The notes below the pieces were generated by a model. It ran no database searches, had not been told where the DNA came from, and saw only the letters and a program-made list of their open reading frames with translations. A stretch of DNA of 43,995 nucleotides from Candidatus Woesearchaeota archaeon. Lineage in GTDB: Archaea; Nanobdellota; Nanobdellia; Woesearchaeales; UBA11576. A program made the position numbers and the translations under genes. The DNA is taken from positions 1 through 43,995 of the forward strand of contig JABJCP010000016.1 of the NCBI GenBank assembly GCA_018668595.1, written 5' to 3'. This document shows positions 29,809-37,129 of the stretch, one piece after another. Numbering within the stretch: position 1 is the first letter of the stretch; each line of letters begins with the position of its first letter.

Positions 29809-31422
29809 ATGCACGAAACAGAATTTGCCATTCTATCGTTGTTTAAGAAGGAGTCTAATCGTGATTTTTCTACTTCTGAGATTGTTGAGTTGACTTTTCC
29901 TGATGATTGGAAAAATGTTGAGTATGCATTTACTAATTATATTCATGATTCTGCACAAATTCTTAAGGCTAAGCGTTTGAAAGCTCAGTTGCATAGAAGG
30001 GTGTTGTATTATTTAGCTAAGCTTGTTAAAGAGGAAATTCTTAAGGTTACTAAAGAAGGATCTAAGGGCGAGAAGTTTTATAGTTTGTGTCTTGGTGAAA
30101 ATGAGGAGTTTATTATTGAGAAGCATAAGCGTAAAATTGTGATTTCAAAACCTTCTATGCCTGCAATGCCTATTGAAGGTTATGAGCAAAAGGGTATTAT
30201 TAAGAAATTTGAAGAGTCTACTTGGATTGAGCGGCTTAATAGTGTTTTGATTGAGTGTAGTCTTTATAGTTCTATGAAAGAGCTTAGTTCTGATATTGAT
30301 AGTTTTTTTTCTAATATTAATGATTGTATTGCTCTTAATAATTTTGAGTTACTTTTGGATTTTTGTGATGACTTTTCTGAGTTTTTTAAGGAGTTGATTA
30401 ATGAGTGTGAGGTTTATGGTAAAAGAATTTGTTTGATTATTGATTGTTCTAATATAGATAAGAAGAATTCTAAGAAATTACTTTCTATTTTGGAATTATA
30501 TCTTAGTTTAGAAACTAAAGATATTAAGTTGATTTTTGATATTGAGATTAAAGAGCTTCAGTCTAATCGTAGTTTTTTTCGTGATGTAATTGAACTTTTT
30601 TCTAATGCTTCTCGTAAAATGTATTTTAAGAATAATGATTTAATTGACACTCCTTGTTTTATAGGTAAGGCAGGTCCTTATACATTTAATTCTGAGGAGT
30701 ATTCTCATTTCAAATCTAGGTTTGGAACTTCAATTAAAAATATTGTTTGTTCTCAGTCTAGCATTATTGTTGATGTTCAAAGTTTTTTTGAAAATTATAA
30801 CGGCGCATCTGCGTTTCGTTCTTTTATTATGAACATTACTAAATCTTTTTTATCAGCTAATGTTGTTCAACGTCGCGGTTCTGATGATTATTTTAAAGAG
30901 TTAGTTAATGCAAATAGTGGTTTTGAGAGGGATATTTTTTCACTTAGTCGAAACTTTATTCGTTTTTGGAATTATGGTTGGAAGCAAAAAGATATGGATC
31001 AAGAGTTTATGGTGGATTTGTTTGAAAGTGCAAAATCTGAAGTGGATCAGTTTTGTAATGCTGAAGAAACTATTTATTTAGCATGCGGTATTCCAACAAG
31101 ATTTAAGGTTGCATTTTCGTCTGCTGCAAAAGAAGCTATTGGAGATGGGTTAAGTGATCCAAATTATGGCAAGCTTATAATTTCTAAGATGGAAGAGTTT
31201 CATGATGAGGATTATATTAATAGTATCAAGCCAAAGGAAAAGTTATTCAAAATATTTGATGGTGGAGATATTATTATTTTCCACAGAACAGGATTAGTAA
31301 AGCCAGAATTAGTACTTAGAGAATTAAACGTCTTACTAAGCACATTTGAGTTACCATTCTTTGCTTACGACTTAGGAGAATCACACCAAGGAGATACAAA
31401 GTTGACACATTTTTTTAAGTAA
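29809..31422 (+). CDS. Winged-helix-like protein of unknown function (537 aa)
   Basis: The frame is open from 29695, but a TATA box at 29775-29782 lies 30 bp before ATG 29809, so a leaderless start there is preferred. The first 100 residues look like a winged helix (FAILSLFKKESNRDFSTSEIVELTF ... LHRRVLYYLAKLVKEEILKVTKEG). A central region (about 180-400) alternates helices and strands (KRICLIIDCSNIDKKNSKKLLSILELYL; IKLIFDIEIKEL). The C-terminus (GDIIIFHRTGLVKPELVLREL) is distinct and has A/C-ending codons, unlike the T-rich codons before about 31220. The gene stops just after a T7 run, and the +1 frame continues open for about 92 codons. No family is recognised. Confidence 0.7.
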   Translation: MHETEFAILSLFKKESNRDFSTSEIVELTFPDDWKNVEYAFTNYIHDSAQILKAKRLKAQLHRRVLYYLAKLVKEEILKVTKEGSKGEKFYSLCLGENEEFIIEKHKRKIVISKPSMPAMPIEGYEQKGIIKKFEESTWIERLNSVLIECSLYSSMKELSSDIDSFFSNINDCIALNNFELLLDFCDDFSEFFKELINECEVYGKRICLIIDCSNIDKKNSKKLLSILELYLSLETKDIKLIFDIEIKELQSNRSFFRDVIELFSNASRKMYFKNNDLIDTPCFIGKAGPYTFNSEEYSHFKSRFGTSIKNIVCSQSSIIVDVQSFFENYNGASAFRSFIMNITKSFLSANVVQRRGSDDYFKELVNANSGFERDIFSLSRNFIRFWNYGWKQKDMDQEFMVDLFESAKSEVDQFCNAEETIYLACGIPTRFKVAFSSAAKEAIGDGLSDPNYGKLIISKMEEFHDEDYINSIKPKEKLFKIFDGGDIIIFHRTGLVKPELVLRELNVLLSTFELPFFAYDLGESHQGDTKLTHFFK

Positions 31423-31429
31423 AAAGAAC

Positions 31430-31696
31430 AAGGGAATACAAAAGGAAAAAGAGAAAGAGAAAGAAGAAGAACGCAACAAAGAAGAAAAGGAAAAGGAAAA
31501 GGAAAACAACAAAGAAGAAAAGGAAGAACAAGAAAACAACAAAGAAGAAAAGGAAAAGGAAAACAACAAAGAAGAAAAGGAAGAACAAGAAAACATAATT
31601 ATAATCAAACAACAGCAAAAAAACAAAGAACAAGAAGAACAAGAAAACATAATCATTTACATCATACAACAACAGCATTACTGCCTTGGCATATAG
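31430..31696 (+). repeat. Purine-rich imperfect tandem repeats with an open K/E-rich frame
   Basis: Almost only A and G from 31440 to about 31600, built from units of 27-33 bp beginning AACAAAGAAGAAAAGGA and ending either AAAGGAAAAC or AGAACAAGAAAAC, alternating. In the +1 frame relative to the preceding gene the tract encodes a K/E/N/Q-rich stretch (NNKEEKEKE, NNKEEKEEQE units), then isoleucine-rich segments, ending TAG at 31694. That frame has no ATG of its own. It could be a translated tail of the upstream protein after a frameshift, or non-coding low-complexity DNA. Confidence 0.6.
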
Positions 31697-31854
31697 TTAA
31701 ATGCGCAGCATTTAATTTTTTCAAAACAAAGTTTTGATGATTTCAGTAACGAGTAAAACGAGTTGCTGAGTTACAGCAGAAAATGGTCTGATTTATGCAA
31801 GACCATTTTCGAAATATGAAATTCATAGAATTTCATGAACTGCCGCAGTAATGC
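31675..31854 (+). ncRNA. Candidate structured RNA: closing stem with five hairpins
   Basis: The ends pair: GCATTACTGC (31675-31684) with GCAGTAATGC (31845-31854), extended inward by GGCA/TGCC (31688-31691 with 31841-31844) across a 3-base bulge. Enclosed are five hairpins in a row. H1 is TTAAATGC/GCATTTAA (31697-31715). H2 is TCAAAAC/GTTTTGA (31721-31737). H3 is TTCAGTAAC/GTTGCTGAG with two G-U pairs (31742-31770). H4 is an 11-bp stem with a 10-base loop (31779-31810). H5 is ATGAAATTC/GAATTTCAT (31816-31836). The G-U pairs favour RNA read from the plus strand. A promoter was not identified; a repetitive DNA element is the alternative. Confidence 0.6.
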
Positions 31855-31895
31855 AGAAAAAAATAAAAAACCAATAATCAACAAAAAACCACAAA

Positions 31896-31943
31896 TTATT
31901 TAAATGTTACAATAATTATAACAATCGTTACAAAAATGATAAC
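31896..31943 (+). promoter_or_regulatory. TATA box and twin operator repeats over the MNT start
   Basis: TTATTTAAAT (about 31897-31906) is the TATA box. Two 17-bp sites follow: GTTACAATAATTATAAC (31906-31922) and GTTACAAAAATGATAAC (31927-31943). They are identical at 14 of 17 positions, 21 bp apart (two helical turns), and each is an imperfect GTTA...TAAC inverted repeat. The second covers the ATG. This is the expected layout for autorepression by the HTH-bearing antitoxin. Confidence 0.65.
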
Positions 31944-32538
31944 ATTATTTAAACCTGGACTTAGAAACATTATGGGGTTATTTTACAAATCTAAAGGGAT
32001 AAAACTCCATTTAAGAGAGATAGCTAGGCAAACAGAACTTCATGAACCTAGTGTTACTAGGTTTTTAGCTTATTTGGAAAAAGAGAAGGTACTCAAATCA
32101 GAAAAAGATGGAAATTTAAAGAAATTTAGTATGAACTCTAATAAATTTAATTATTTAATATTTGAATATTTTGATATTGAAAGATTTGAAAAACTCCCTA
32201 AACAAAGAAAGAATGCAATTGATTGTTTTATTAAAAATCTTCCAAAAAAACCAGTATTTATTATTTTATTTGGTTCTACTGCAAAAAATAACTATTCAAC
32301 TAATTCAGATATTGATTTATTGTTGGTGACTGATGGAAAAATTTCAACAAAAGATGCAGAAAAAGAAGTTGATGCATTGCATGCCATAAAAATTAGTTCA
32401 TTTCAAATGAATTTTTCGAATTTTTTAAAAGAATTAAAATTAAAAAATGATAAAGTGGTTCAGTCTGCATTGTTAAGCGGATATCCTATATTTAATCAAC
32501 TTTATTTTTATGAGGTGATTTACAATGAGGGAATATGA
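31936..32538 (+). CDS. HTH-MNT nucleotidyltransferase (antitoxin-like)
   Basis: A 200-residue protein. Residues 1-65 form a winged HTH (IKLHLREIARQTELHEPSVTR...LEKEKVLK). Residues about 100-200 form a minimal nucleotidyltransferase with the motif FGSTAKNNYSTNSDIDLLLV, in which G-S and D-x-D are the nucleotide/metal-binding residues. MNT proteins paired with HEPN proteins act as antitoxins; in studied cases they AMPylate the HEPN partner. The downstream HEPN gene overlaps by 14 bp. The DNA-binding domain and twin operator repeats at the start suggest autoregulation. The pairing is strongly supported by sequence, the mechanism is from family knowledge. Confidence 0.92.
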   Translation: MITLFKPGLRNIMGLFYKSKGIKLHLREIARQTELHEPSVTRFLAYLEKEKVLKSEKDGNLKKFSMNSNKFNYLIFEYFDIERFEKLPKQRKNAIDCFIKNLPKKPVFIILFGSTAKNNYSTNSDIDLLLVTDGKISTKDAEKEVDALHAIKISSFQMNFSNFLKELKLKNDKVVQSALLSGYPIFNQLYFYEVIYNEGI

Positions 32539-33034
32539 CTTAAATAAATTAATGGATAATTCTGATTTTATTGACGAAAAACTTAATAATTTTTTGTTAG
32601 ATAATACTCTTAAAAAACAACCTGTAGATAAAGAAGAAATAAAAGGACATTTACAAAAAGCAAATCATAATCTAAGATTTGTAGCAGAGAATATAAAACT
32701 TGATTTTTCTGATTGGGCAATAACTGGTTGTTATTATGCTAGTTATCATGCAGCATTAGCATTAATAATGTCAAAAGGATATTCTTCTAAAAATCATCTC
32801 GCAACACTTTGTGTATTAATAAAAGAGTTTTATGAAAATGGTTTAGATAGAAAGGATATAGAAATAATTTCAACTTTTTTAGACTATAAAGATATTTTAT
32901 TTTATGTTGAGTCAAAAGAAAAAAGAGAATCTGCAACCTATTCTACAAATCTTTTGTTTAATAAAAAAGATGTTGAACAATTAAGAATAAAAGCAGTATT
33001 ATTTATATCTAAAATAAAAGAGATACTCGAATAA
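32525..33034 (+). CDS. HEPN-domain protein (toxin-like RNase partner)
   Basis: A 169-residue helical protein of the HEPN type. KANHNLRFVAENI, then DWAITGCYYASYHAALALIMSKG (the typical tyrosine/alanine/histidine helix), then NHLATLCVLIKEFYENGL, and a C-terminal helix pair with EKRESATYSTNLLFNKKDVEQL. HEPN toxins are metal-independent RNases using an R-x4-6-H motif; a clear motif of that spacing is not evident here, with only the RESATY element in the corresponding area, so activity is uncertain. GAGGTGATT is its ribosome site inside the MNT gene. With MNT it forms the well-known two-gene toxin-antitoxin arrangement. Confidence 0.88.
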   Translation: MREYDLNKLMDNSDFIDEKLNNFLLDNTLKKQPVDKEEIKGHLQKANHNLRFVAENIKLDFSDWAITGCYYASYHAALALIMSKGYSSKNHLATLCVLIKEFYENGLDRKDIEIISTFLDYKDILFYVESKEKRESATYSTNLLFNKKDVEQLRIKAVLFISKIKEILE

Positions 33035-33038
33035 CAAA

Positions 33039-33686
33039 ATGGAAATAATTGAAAAAACAACCCTCGAAGCGTGGAAAAGTGCACTTAGATTTATCACTTC
33101 TAGTCCTGACTCTCATAAAGAACCTAAGTCTACTCGTAAATGTATTGAAATATTAAATCTTAAAGTTACAATTACAGATCCTTCTATTGATGTTACTGCT
33201 CCTATTGATATTCTTAATTCTTTACAAAAATGGGTTTATCCTTCACTATCAGAAATTTCTAATGTTGTATTTTCTAAAAATACTAATCCTGTTTATGAAT
33301 ATAGTTATGGACATTCTTTATTTAATTATAGAGGTTCACTTAATCAATTAGATGATTATATTATTCCTTTATTAAAATCAAATCCTTCAACAAGACGAGC
33401 AACTGCATCACTTTGGGATCCATTAATACATTCAAGTCTTAAAATCCATCAATCACCAGGACTTGTTTTCCTCGACTTCAAACTCCGTAACAACAAATTA
33501 CACCTAACAGCAATAGTCAGAAGCAACGACATATTCTTCGGATGGCCTGCTAACATCTATCAAATATTCCTAATACAAGACTACGTCAGACAAAAAGTTG
33601 GATGCGAATTTGGTGAGTTGACGACCTTTTCTACTTCAGCGCATGTATTTGATGATCAAATTGAGTGGATTAAGAAGGTGTTGTGA
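33039..33686 (+). CDS. Thymidylate-synthase-like protein without catalytic Cys
   Basis: A 215-residue protein whose C-terminal half matches the ThyA fold. AIVRSNDIFFGWPANIYQIF corresponds to the family's QRSxDxxxGxPFNI segment (dUMP-phosphate Arg and Asn). GELTTFSTSAHVFDDQIEWI corresponds to the G-x-x...DAHIYxNH strand. The catalytic segment, normally PPCH before the strand preceding RSxD, reads HQSPGLVFLDFKL, so the nucleophilic cysteine is replaced. It is therefore probably not a thymidylate synthase, but a nucleotide-binding or diverged hydroxymethylase relative. It starts 4 bp after the HEPN gene and so may belong to that operon. A stretch at about 33460-33600 has C/A-ending codons unlike the rest. 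Confidence 0.75.
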   Translation: MEIIEKTTLEAWKSALRFITSSPDSHKEPKSTRKCIEILNLKVTITDPSIDVTAPIDILNSLQKWVYPSLSEISNVVFSKNTNPVYEYSYGHSLFNYRGSLNQLDDYIIPLLKSNPSTRRATASLWDPLIHSSLKIHQSPGLVFLDFKLRNNKLHLTAIVRSNDIFFGWPANIYQIFLIQDYVRQKVGCEFGELTTFSTSAHVFDDQIEWIKKVL

Positions 33687-33714
33687 ATGGTGAATGGAAT
33701 TTTAAAATGTGATG

Positions 33715-34488
33715 TTATTGTTGATTCTTTTTTCTTAAATCTTTTAGTCTTTTATTAGCTAATTTAATGTATTTATTGTTATTGTCGATACCTATCCACA
33801 TTCTATTAATCATTTCAGCAGCTATAGCAGTAGTTCCACTACCAATAAATGGATCCATAATTATATCTCCTTTATCTGTGGCCATCTCAACTAATCGTTT
33901 AAATAACTCTAATGGTTTTTGAGTTGGGTGAGCAGACTTCCCATTATCTCCTTTAATTCTCTCAGCACCTTGGCAAAGCGAAAATTCCCAAACATCCTTT
34001 AATTGTTTTCCCTGATTATATTTTTTCATATTTTCATAATTAAATTTCCATCCTTTTCCTTTTGCAAACCAAGCAATAAATTCTGTAGAATGTGTCAAAG
34101 TTCGTCTAGTAATATTAGGCATAGGATTAGTTTTTTTCCAAGTTATTAAATTGATAAATTTATATCCTTTATCTTTTAATACAATAATTACTTCTCCAAT
34201 ATTATGTAAAGATCCGCAAACCATAAATGAACCATTTGGAACTAAACGTTTATCTGCTTCATCGACCCATTTTTTAGTGAAATCAAGATATTCTTTAGGA
34301 GAAAATTTATCCCATTTTTCATTTACTTTATAATAAGCTCCGCCAGTTTTATTGTTAGGCAAATTCACTCCATTTTTTGAAGCATTATAAGGAGGATCTG
34401 TTAATATTAACTGAACTTTCTCTTTAGGCATGTTTTTCATTACTTTAATACAATCTCCTTTATGATTTTTATTTAGAATATTGTTCAT
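33715..34488 (-). CDS. Beta-class DNA methyltransferase (R-M system, M1)
   Basis: A 257-residue amino-methyltransferase. The catalytic motif IV is LILTDPPYN near residue 30, and the SAM-binding motif I is MDPFIGSGTTAIAAEMI near the C-terminus; that order defines the beta class. A DPPY tetrapeptide fits N6-adenine (or N4-cytosine) methylation. The ATG at 34488 overlaps the endonuclease stop as ATGA and has AGAGG before it, so it is preferred over the ATG 7 codons upstream. TWKKTNPMPN and HPTQKPLELFKRLVEMATD are usual for the family. Together with the second methyltransferase it should protect the site cut by the endonuclease. Confidence 0.93.
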   Translation of the reverse strand: MNNILNKNHKGDCIKVMKNMPKEKVQLILTDPPYNASKNGVNLPNNKTGGAYYKVNEKWDKFSPKEYLDFTKKWVDEADKRLVPNGSFMVCGSLHNIGEVIIVLKDKGYKFINLITWKKTNPMPNITRRTLTHSTEFIAWFAKGKGWKFNYENMKKYNQGKQLKDVWEFSLCQGAERIKGDNGKSAHPTQKPLELFKRLVEMATDKGDIIMDPFIGSGTTAIAAEMINRMWIGIDNNNKYIKLANKRLKDLRKKNQQ

Positions 34489-36302
34489 ATTAATACCTCT
34501 AATTCCCATGCACTTATTTTTTCAAAAATTATATTTAACCAATCCGACGAATTAGAAACTTGTTTAACGTCCAAAATATTGTCATATAATTTACTTAATT
34601 TAGTATGATTCAATTTTTTATTATTTTCTTTTATTTTAACAAGTATTTCTAATAATCTAATAAATTGTTTTATTGTTAAAGGAACTATTTTTTGTTTCTC
34701 TCCTTCATATTCATATTTTATCGATTGCCAAAATGTATTTATTGTGTCTCTATGAATTTCAGGAGCAATAAATAAACAATATGCAGGTTTGTCGTTATTT
34801 TCAATTTCAAAATCTCTTAAATGCCTCATTACAGGTTGACCTTCATTAAACCATTGATTTCTGTTTTTCATAAGAGTAACTTCGCAGATAGAATTAAATT
34901 TTTCATAAAAACATTCAATATCAGGTTTTCCACCTGGAGCAGTATTTTTTGGCTCGTTATCATCGCCTACAGAATAATTTGGCTTGATTCTAAGTGCATC
35001 GTTTAGAGCATTCAATCCTGAGGTAATATATTTTTCCAACATTAAAGGTCTATTAGGTAATCCATAAATCTCGTTTAAATTTTTAATATATTCTTTTAAT
35101 TTATCTAATCCTTGAGATTCAGTACGATCCTTTTGTTCAAATAATAACGATTTATATTTTCTTAAATTTTCAATATACTGATTTAACCCATCAATACTTA
35201 GTTTTTCAAGAGGTTCAAATTTAAATTCGTTTAAGTTTATTTCAGCGTCTAATATTTTAATTTCGTTTATGATTTCATTTGCTATTTTATGTAGTGTTTC
35301 TTTGGTTTCCCAGGGGAGTTTGGGCAAAGTCATATTGCCTAAATAAAAATCATATTCTGATTTAGTCTCGAAGTTTTTAATAGAAGCATTATCAGATTCC
35401 AAAAGCAGATTAATTTCTATCTCTCTACTTTTTTCTAAATCAATATAATACCCTCCCCCTCTTAAACTAATATATCCAGTTACTCTGAAATATCTAAGTG
35501 TATTATCTAGATAATCTTTAATGCAGTTTGCCATAACTTTTTTAATTTTTTGTTCATCGTCTGTTTTTAAAAATTCTTTTACATATTGAAAATGATACTT
35601 GTTATAGAAATTTTTCTTTTTCTTTTTATCTCTAATTTTAGATTTAGCTATTCTATATTCTATAATTGTTTTAGCAGTTTTAGAAATATCATTATAATTT
35701 ATTAATAGATGTGCAAAAATTGAGAATTCATTTCTATGTAATCCGACAGGTTTGTTTTCACCCTTTGACCATAACAAATTTACTTTTTTTATTAAGTGTA
35801 AAATTCCTACGAACGGTTTTATATTGAATCCGTCTTTAAAACCTGTTGTCGCTTTATTAGGCAACTGCCATTTTAAAAAACTCCTAAAAAAAATTTCAGT
35901 TAAATCATAATTTTCTTTCAAAAAAGATTCACCTGATTTTGAGATTATTATTTTATTATTTTCATCTAAATAAACTAATCCAATTTTTTTTAATAAATTA
36001 AATGATTGTCGTCCTCTCATTGAAGGATCTTTATAATTTTTCTTTTCAAAAATATCTTTAGCTTTGTCAAATGTAATTTTTTTTTTCAGATTTTCAATTA
36101 ATTCAATATCTTTTTTAGGAAGACCGCTATAAAATTGTAAGCTTCCAAAACCGTAACTTCTATTTTGAATTAAAATAATTTGAAATTTTGCTTGGCTTTC
36201 TTTTGTCCACTTTGTTTTTTCCATTAATTTCAAAACTTTCAAAAAGTCTCTAACTCTCTCGGGATTTCTTATTGTTGTTGAGATTGACCAAGGTTGTTTC
36301 AT
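34485..36302 (-). CDS. AlwI/BstNBI-type restriction endonuclease
   Basis: A 605-residue protein of the AlwI family (type IIS enzymes such as AlwI, PleI, MlyI and the nickase BstNBI). Family-like segments: QPWSISTTIRNPERVRDFLK at the N-terminus, FFRSFLKWQLP, FNIKPFVGILHLIKKV, LRYFRVTGYISLRGG and GNMTLPKLPWETKETL. The catalytic domain has GKPDIECFYEKFNSICEVT, about residues 457-475, then EGQPVMRH and YCLFIAPEIHRDT. The Asp and Glu in PDIE...EVT correspond to PD-(D/E)XK-like catalytic residues. It should cut near an asymmetric site such as GAGTC or GGATC; the actual site cannot be read. Co-transcribed with M1 (ATGA overlap) and divergent from M2. Confidence 0.9.
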   Translation of the reverse strand: MKQPWSISTTIRNPERVRDFLKVLKLMEKTKWTKESQAKFQIILIQNRSYGFGSLQFYSGLPKKDIELIENLKKKITFDKAKDIFEKKNYKDPSMRGRQSFNLLKKIGLVYLDENNKIIISKSGESFLKENYDLTEIFFRSFLKWQLPNKATTGFKDGFNIKPFVGILHLIKKVNLLWSKGENKPVGLHRNEFSIFAHLLINYNDISKTAKTIIEYRIAKSKIRDKKKKKNFYNKYHFQYVKEFLKTDDEQKIKKVMANCIKDYLDNTLRYFRVTGYISLRGGGYYIDLEKSREIEINLLLESDNASIKNFETKSEYDFYLGNMTLPKLPWETKETLHKIANEIINEIKILDAEINLNEFKFEPLEKLSIDGLNQYIENLRKYKSLLFEQKDRTESQGLDKLKEYIKNLNEIYGLPNRPLMLEKYITSGLNALNDALRIKPNYSVGDDNEPKNTAPGGKPDIECFYEKFNSICEVTLMKNRNQWFNEGQPVMRHLRDFEIENNDKPAYCLFIAPEIHRDTINTFWQSIKYEYEGEKQKIVPLTIKQFIRLLEILVKIKENNKKLNHTKLSKLYDNILDVKQVSNSSDWLNIIFEKISAWELEVLI

Positions 36303-36335
36303 TATAATTCCTCTATTATTTTTTAAAAAGGGAAC

Positions 36336-36347
36336 ATATTTAAATAT
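36336..36347. promoter_or_regulatory. Palindromic TATA box between endonuclease and second methyltransferase
   Basis: ATATTTAAATAT is a perfect 12-bp palindrome in the 66-bp gap between the divergent genes. It lies 21 bp before the plus-strand methyltransferase ATG and 33 bp before the minus-strand endonuclease ATG. It could serve as TATA box in both directions, giving a leaderless methyltransferase mRNA and coordinated expression. Confidence 0.5.
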
Positions 36348-36368
36348 TATGTATTTTATGTATTTATT

Positions 36369-37100
36369 ATGGTCAAAAAGAGGATTACTTTAAAAAAAGG
36401 GGAGTGCGTACGCATTCTTAAAAAAATGCCTGATAAATCTGTAAATATGATATTTGCAGATCCCCCTTATAATCTTTCTGGAAAAAATCATATCACTTGT
36501 ATTAATGGTAGAAAAGTAAAATGTGATAAAGGAGTTTGGGATATGATTGATGATATTGACAAATTTAATTATGATTGGATACTTGAATGTATGAGGGTCT
36601 TAACTGATGATGGGACTATTTGGATTTCAGGAACATTACATAACCATCCATCTGTAGGTTTTTTACTCAAACGGATGGGATATTGGATAATTAATGATGT
36701 TGTGTGGTATAAACCAAATGCTCCGCCCCAATTACAACCAAATAGATTAGCACCTTCAATTGAAATGATTTGGTTAGCAAGTAAAACTAAAAAATATAAA
36801 TTTAATTATCAAAAAGGAAAAGAATATAACAACGGAAAACAACTTAGAAATATGTGGACGATTAATGCAAAAAGACATATAACTAAACACCCTGCTGAAA
36901 AACCAGAAGATCTGCTTGAAAGAATAATTCAATTGGGGAGTAATAAAAATGATGTTGTTTTAGATCCGTTTATGGGTTCAGGAACAACAGGAGTAATTGC
37001 TAAAAGATTAAACAGGAATTTTATAGGAATAGAAATTGATGAAGAGTTTTTTAATGTGGCTAAAGAACGGATAAAAAAAACTAAAAAATTAATTAAATAA
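36369..37100 (+). CDS. Beta-class DNA methyltransferase (R-M system, M2)
   Basis: A 243-residue amino-methyltransferase with motif IV MIFADPPYNLSGKN (DPPYN at 31-35) and motif I LDPFMGSGTTGVIAKRL (about 198-214), beta-class order. It differs clearly from M1 in sequence, so it is not a recent copy. Type IIS systems with asymmetric sites commonly need one methyltransferase per strand, which explains two genes around one endonuclease. TATA box lies about 25-30 bases upstream, so the message is probably leaderless. A Cas4/DUF2779 gene follows 29 bp later on the same strand. Confidence 0.93.
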   Translation: MVKKRITLKKGECVRILKKMPDKSVNMIFADPPYNLSGKNHITCINGRKVKCDKGVWDMIDDIDKFNYDWILECMRVLTDDGTIWISGTLHNHPSVGFLLKRMGYWIINDVVWYKPNAPPQLQPNRLAPSIEMIWLASKTKKYKFNYQKGKEYNNGKQLRNMWTINAKRHITKHPAEKPEDLLERIIQLGSNKNDVVLDPFMGSGTTGVIAKRLNRNFIGIEIDEEFFNVAKERIKKTKKLIK

Positions 37101-37129
37101 GAAATTCTTTGCAAATAATTAACATTAAA

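Noticed and set aside
31381-31678. Two minus-strand Phe/Ser/Leu-rich open frames over the purine tract
   Set aside because: Low-complexity reverse reading of the A/G repeats, with no start signals.
33039-33686. Functional thymidylate synthase
   Set aside because: The catalytic cysteine segment is replaced and the protein is short.
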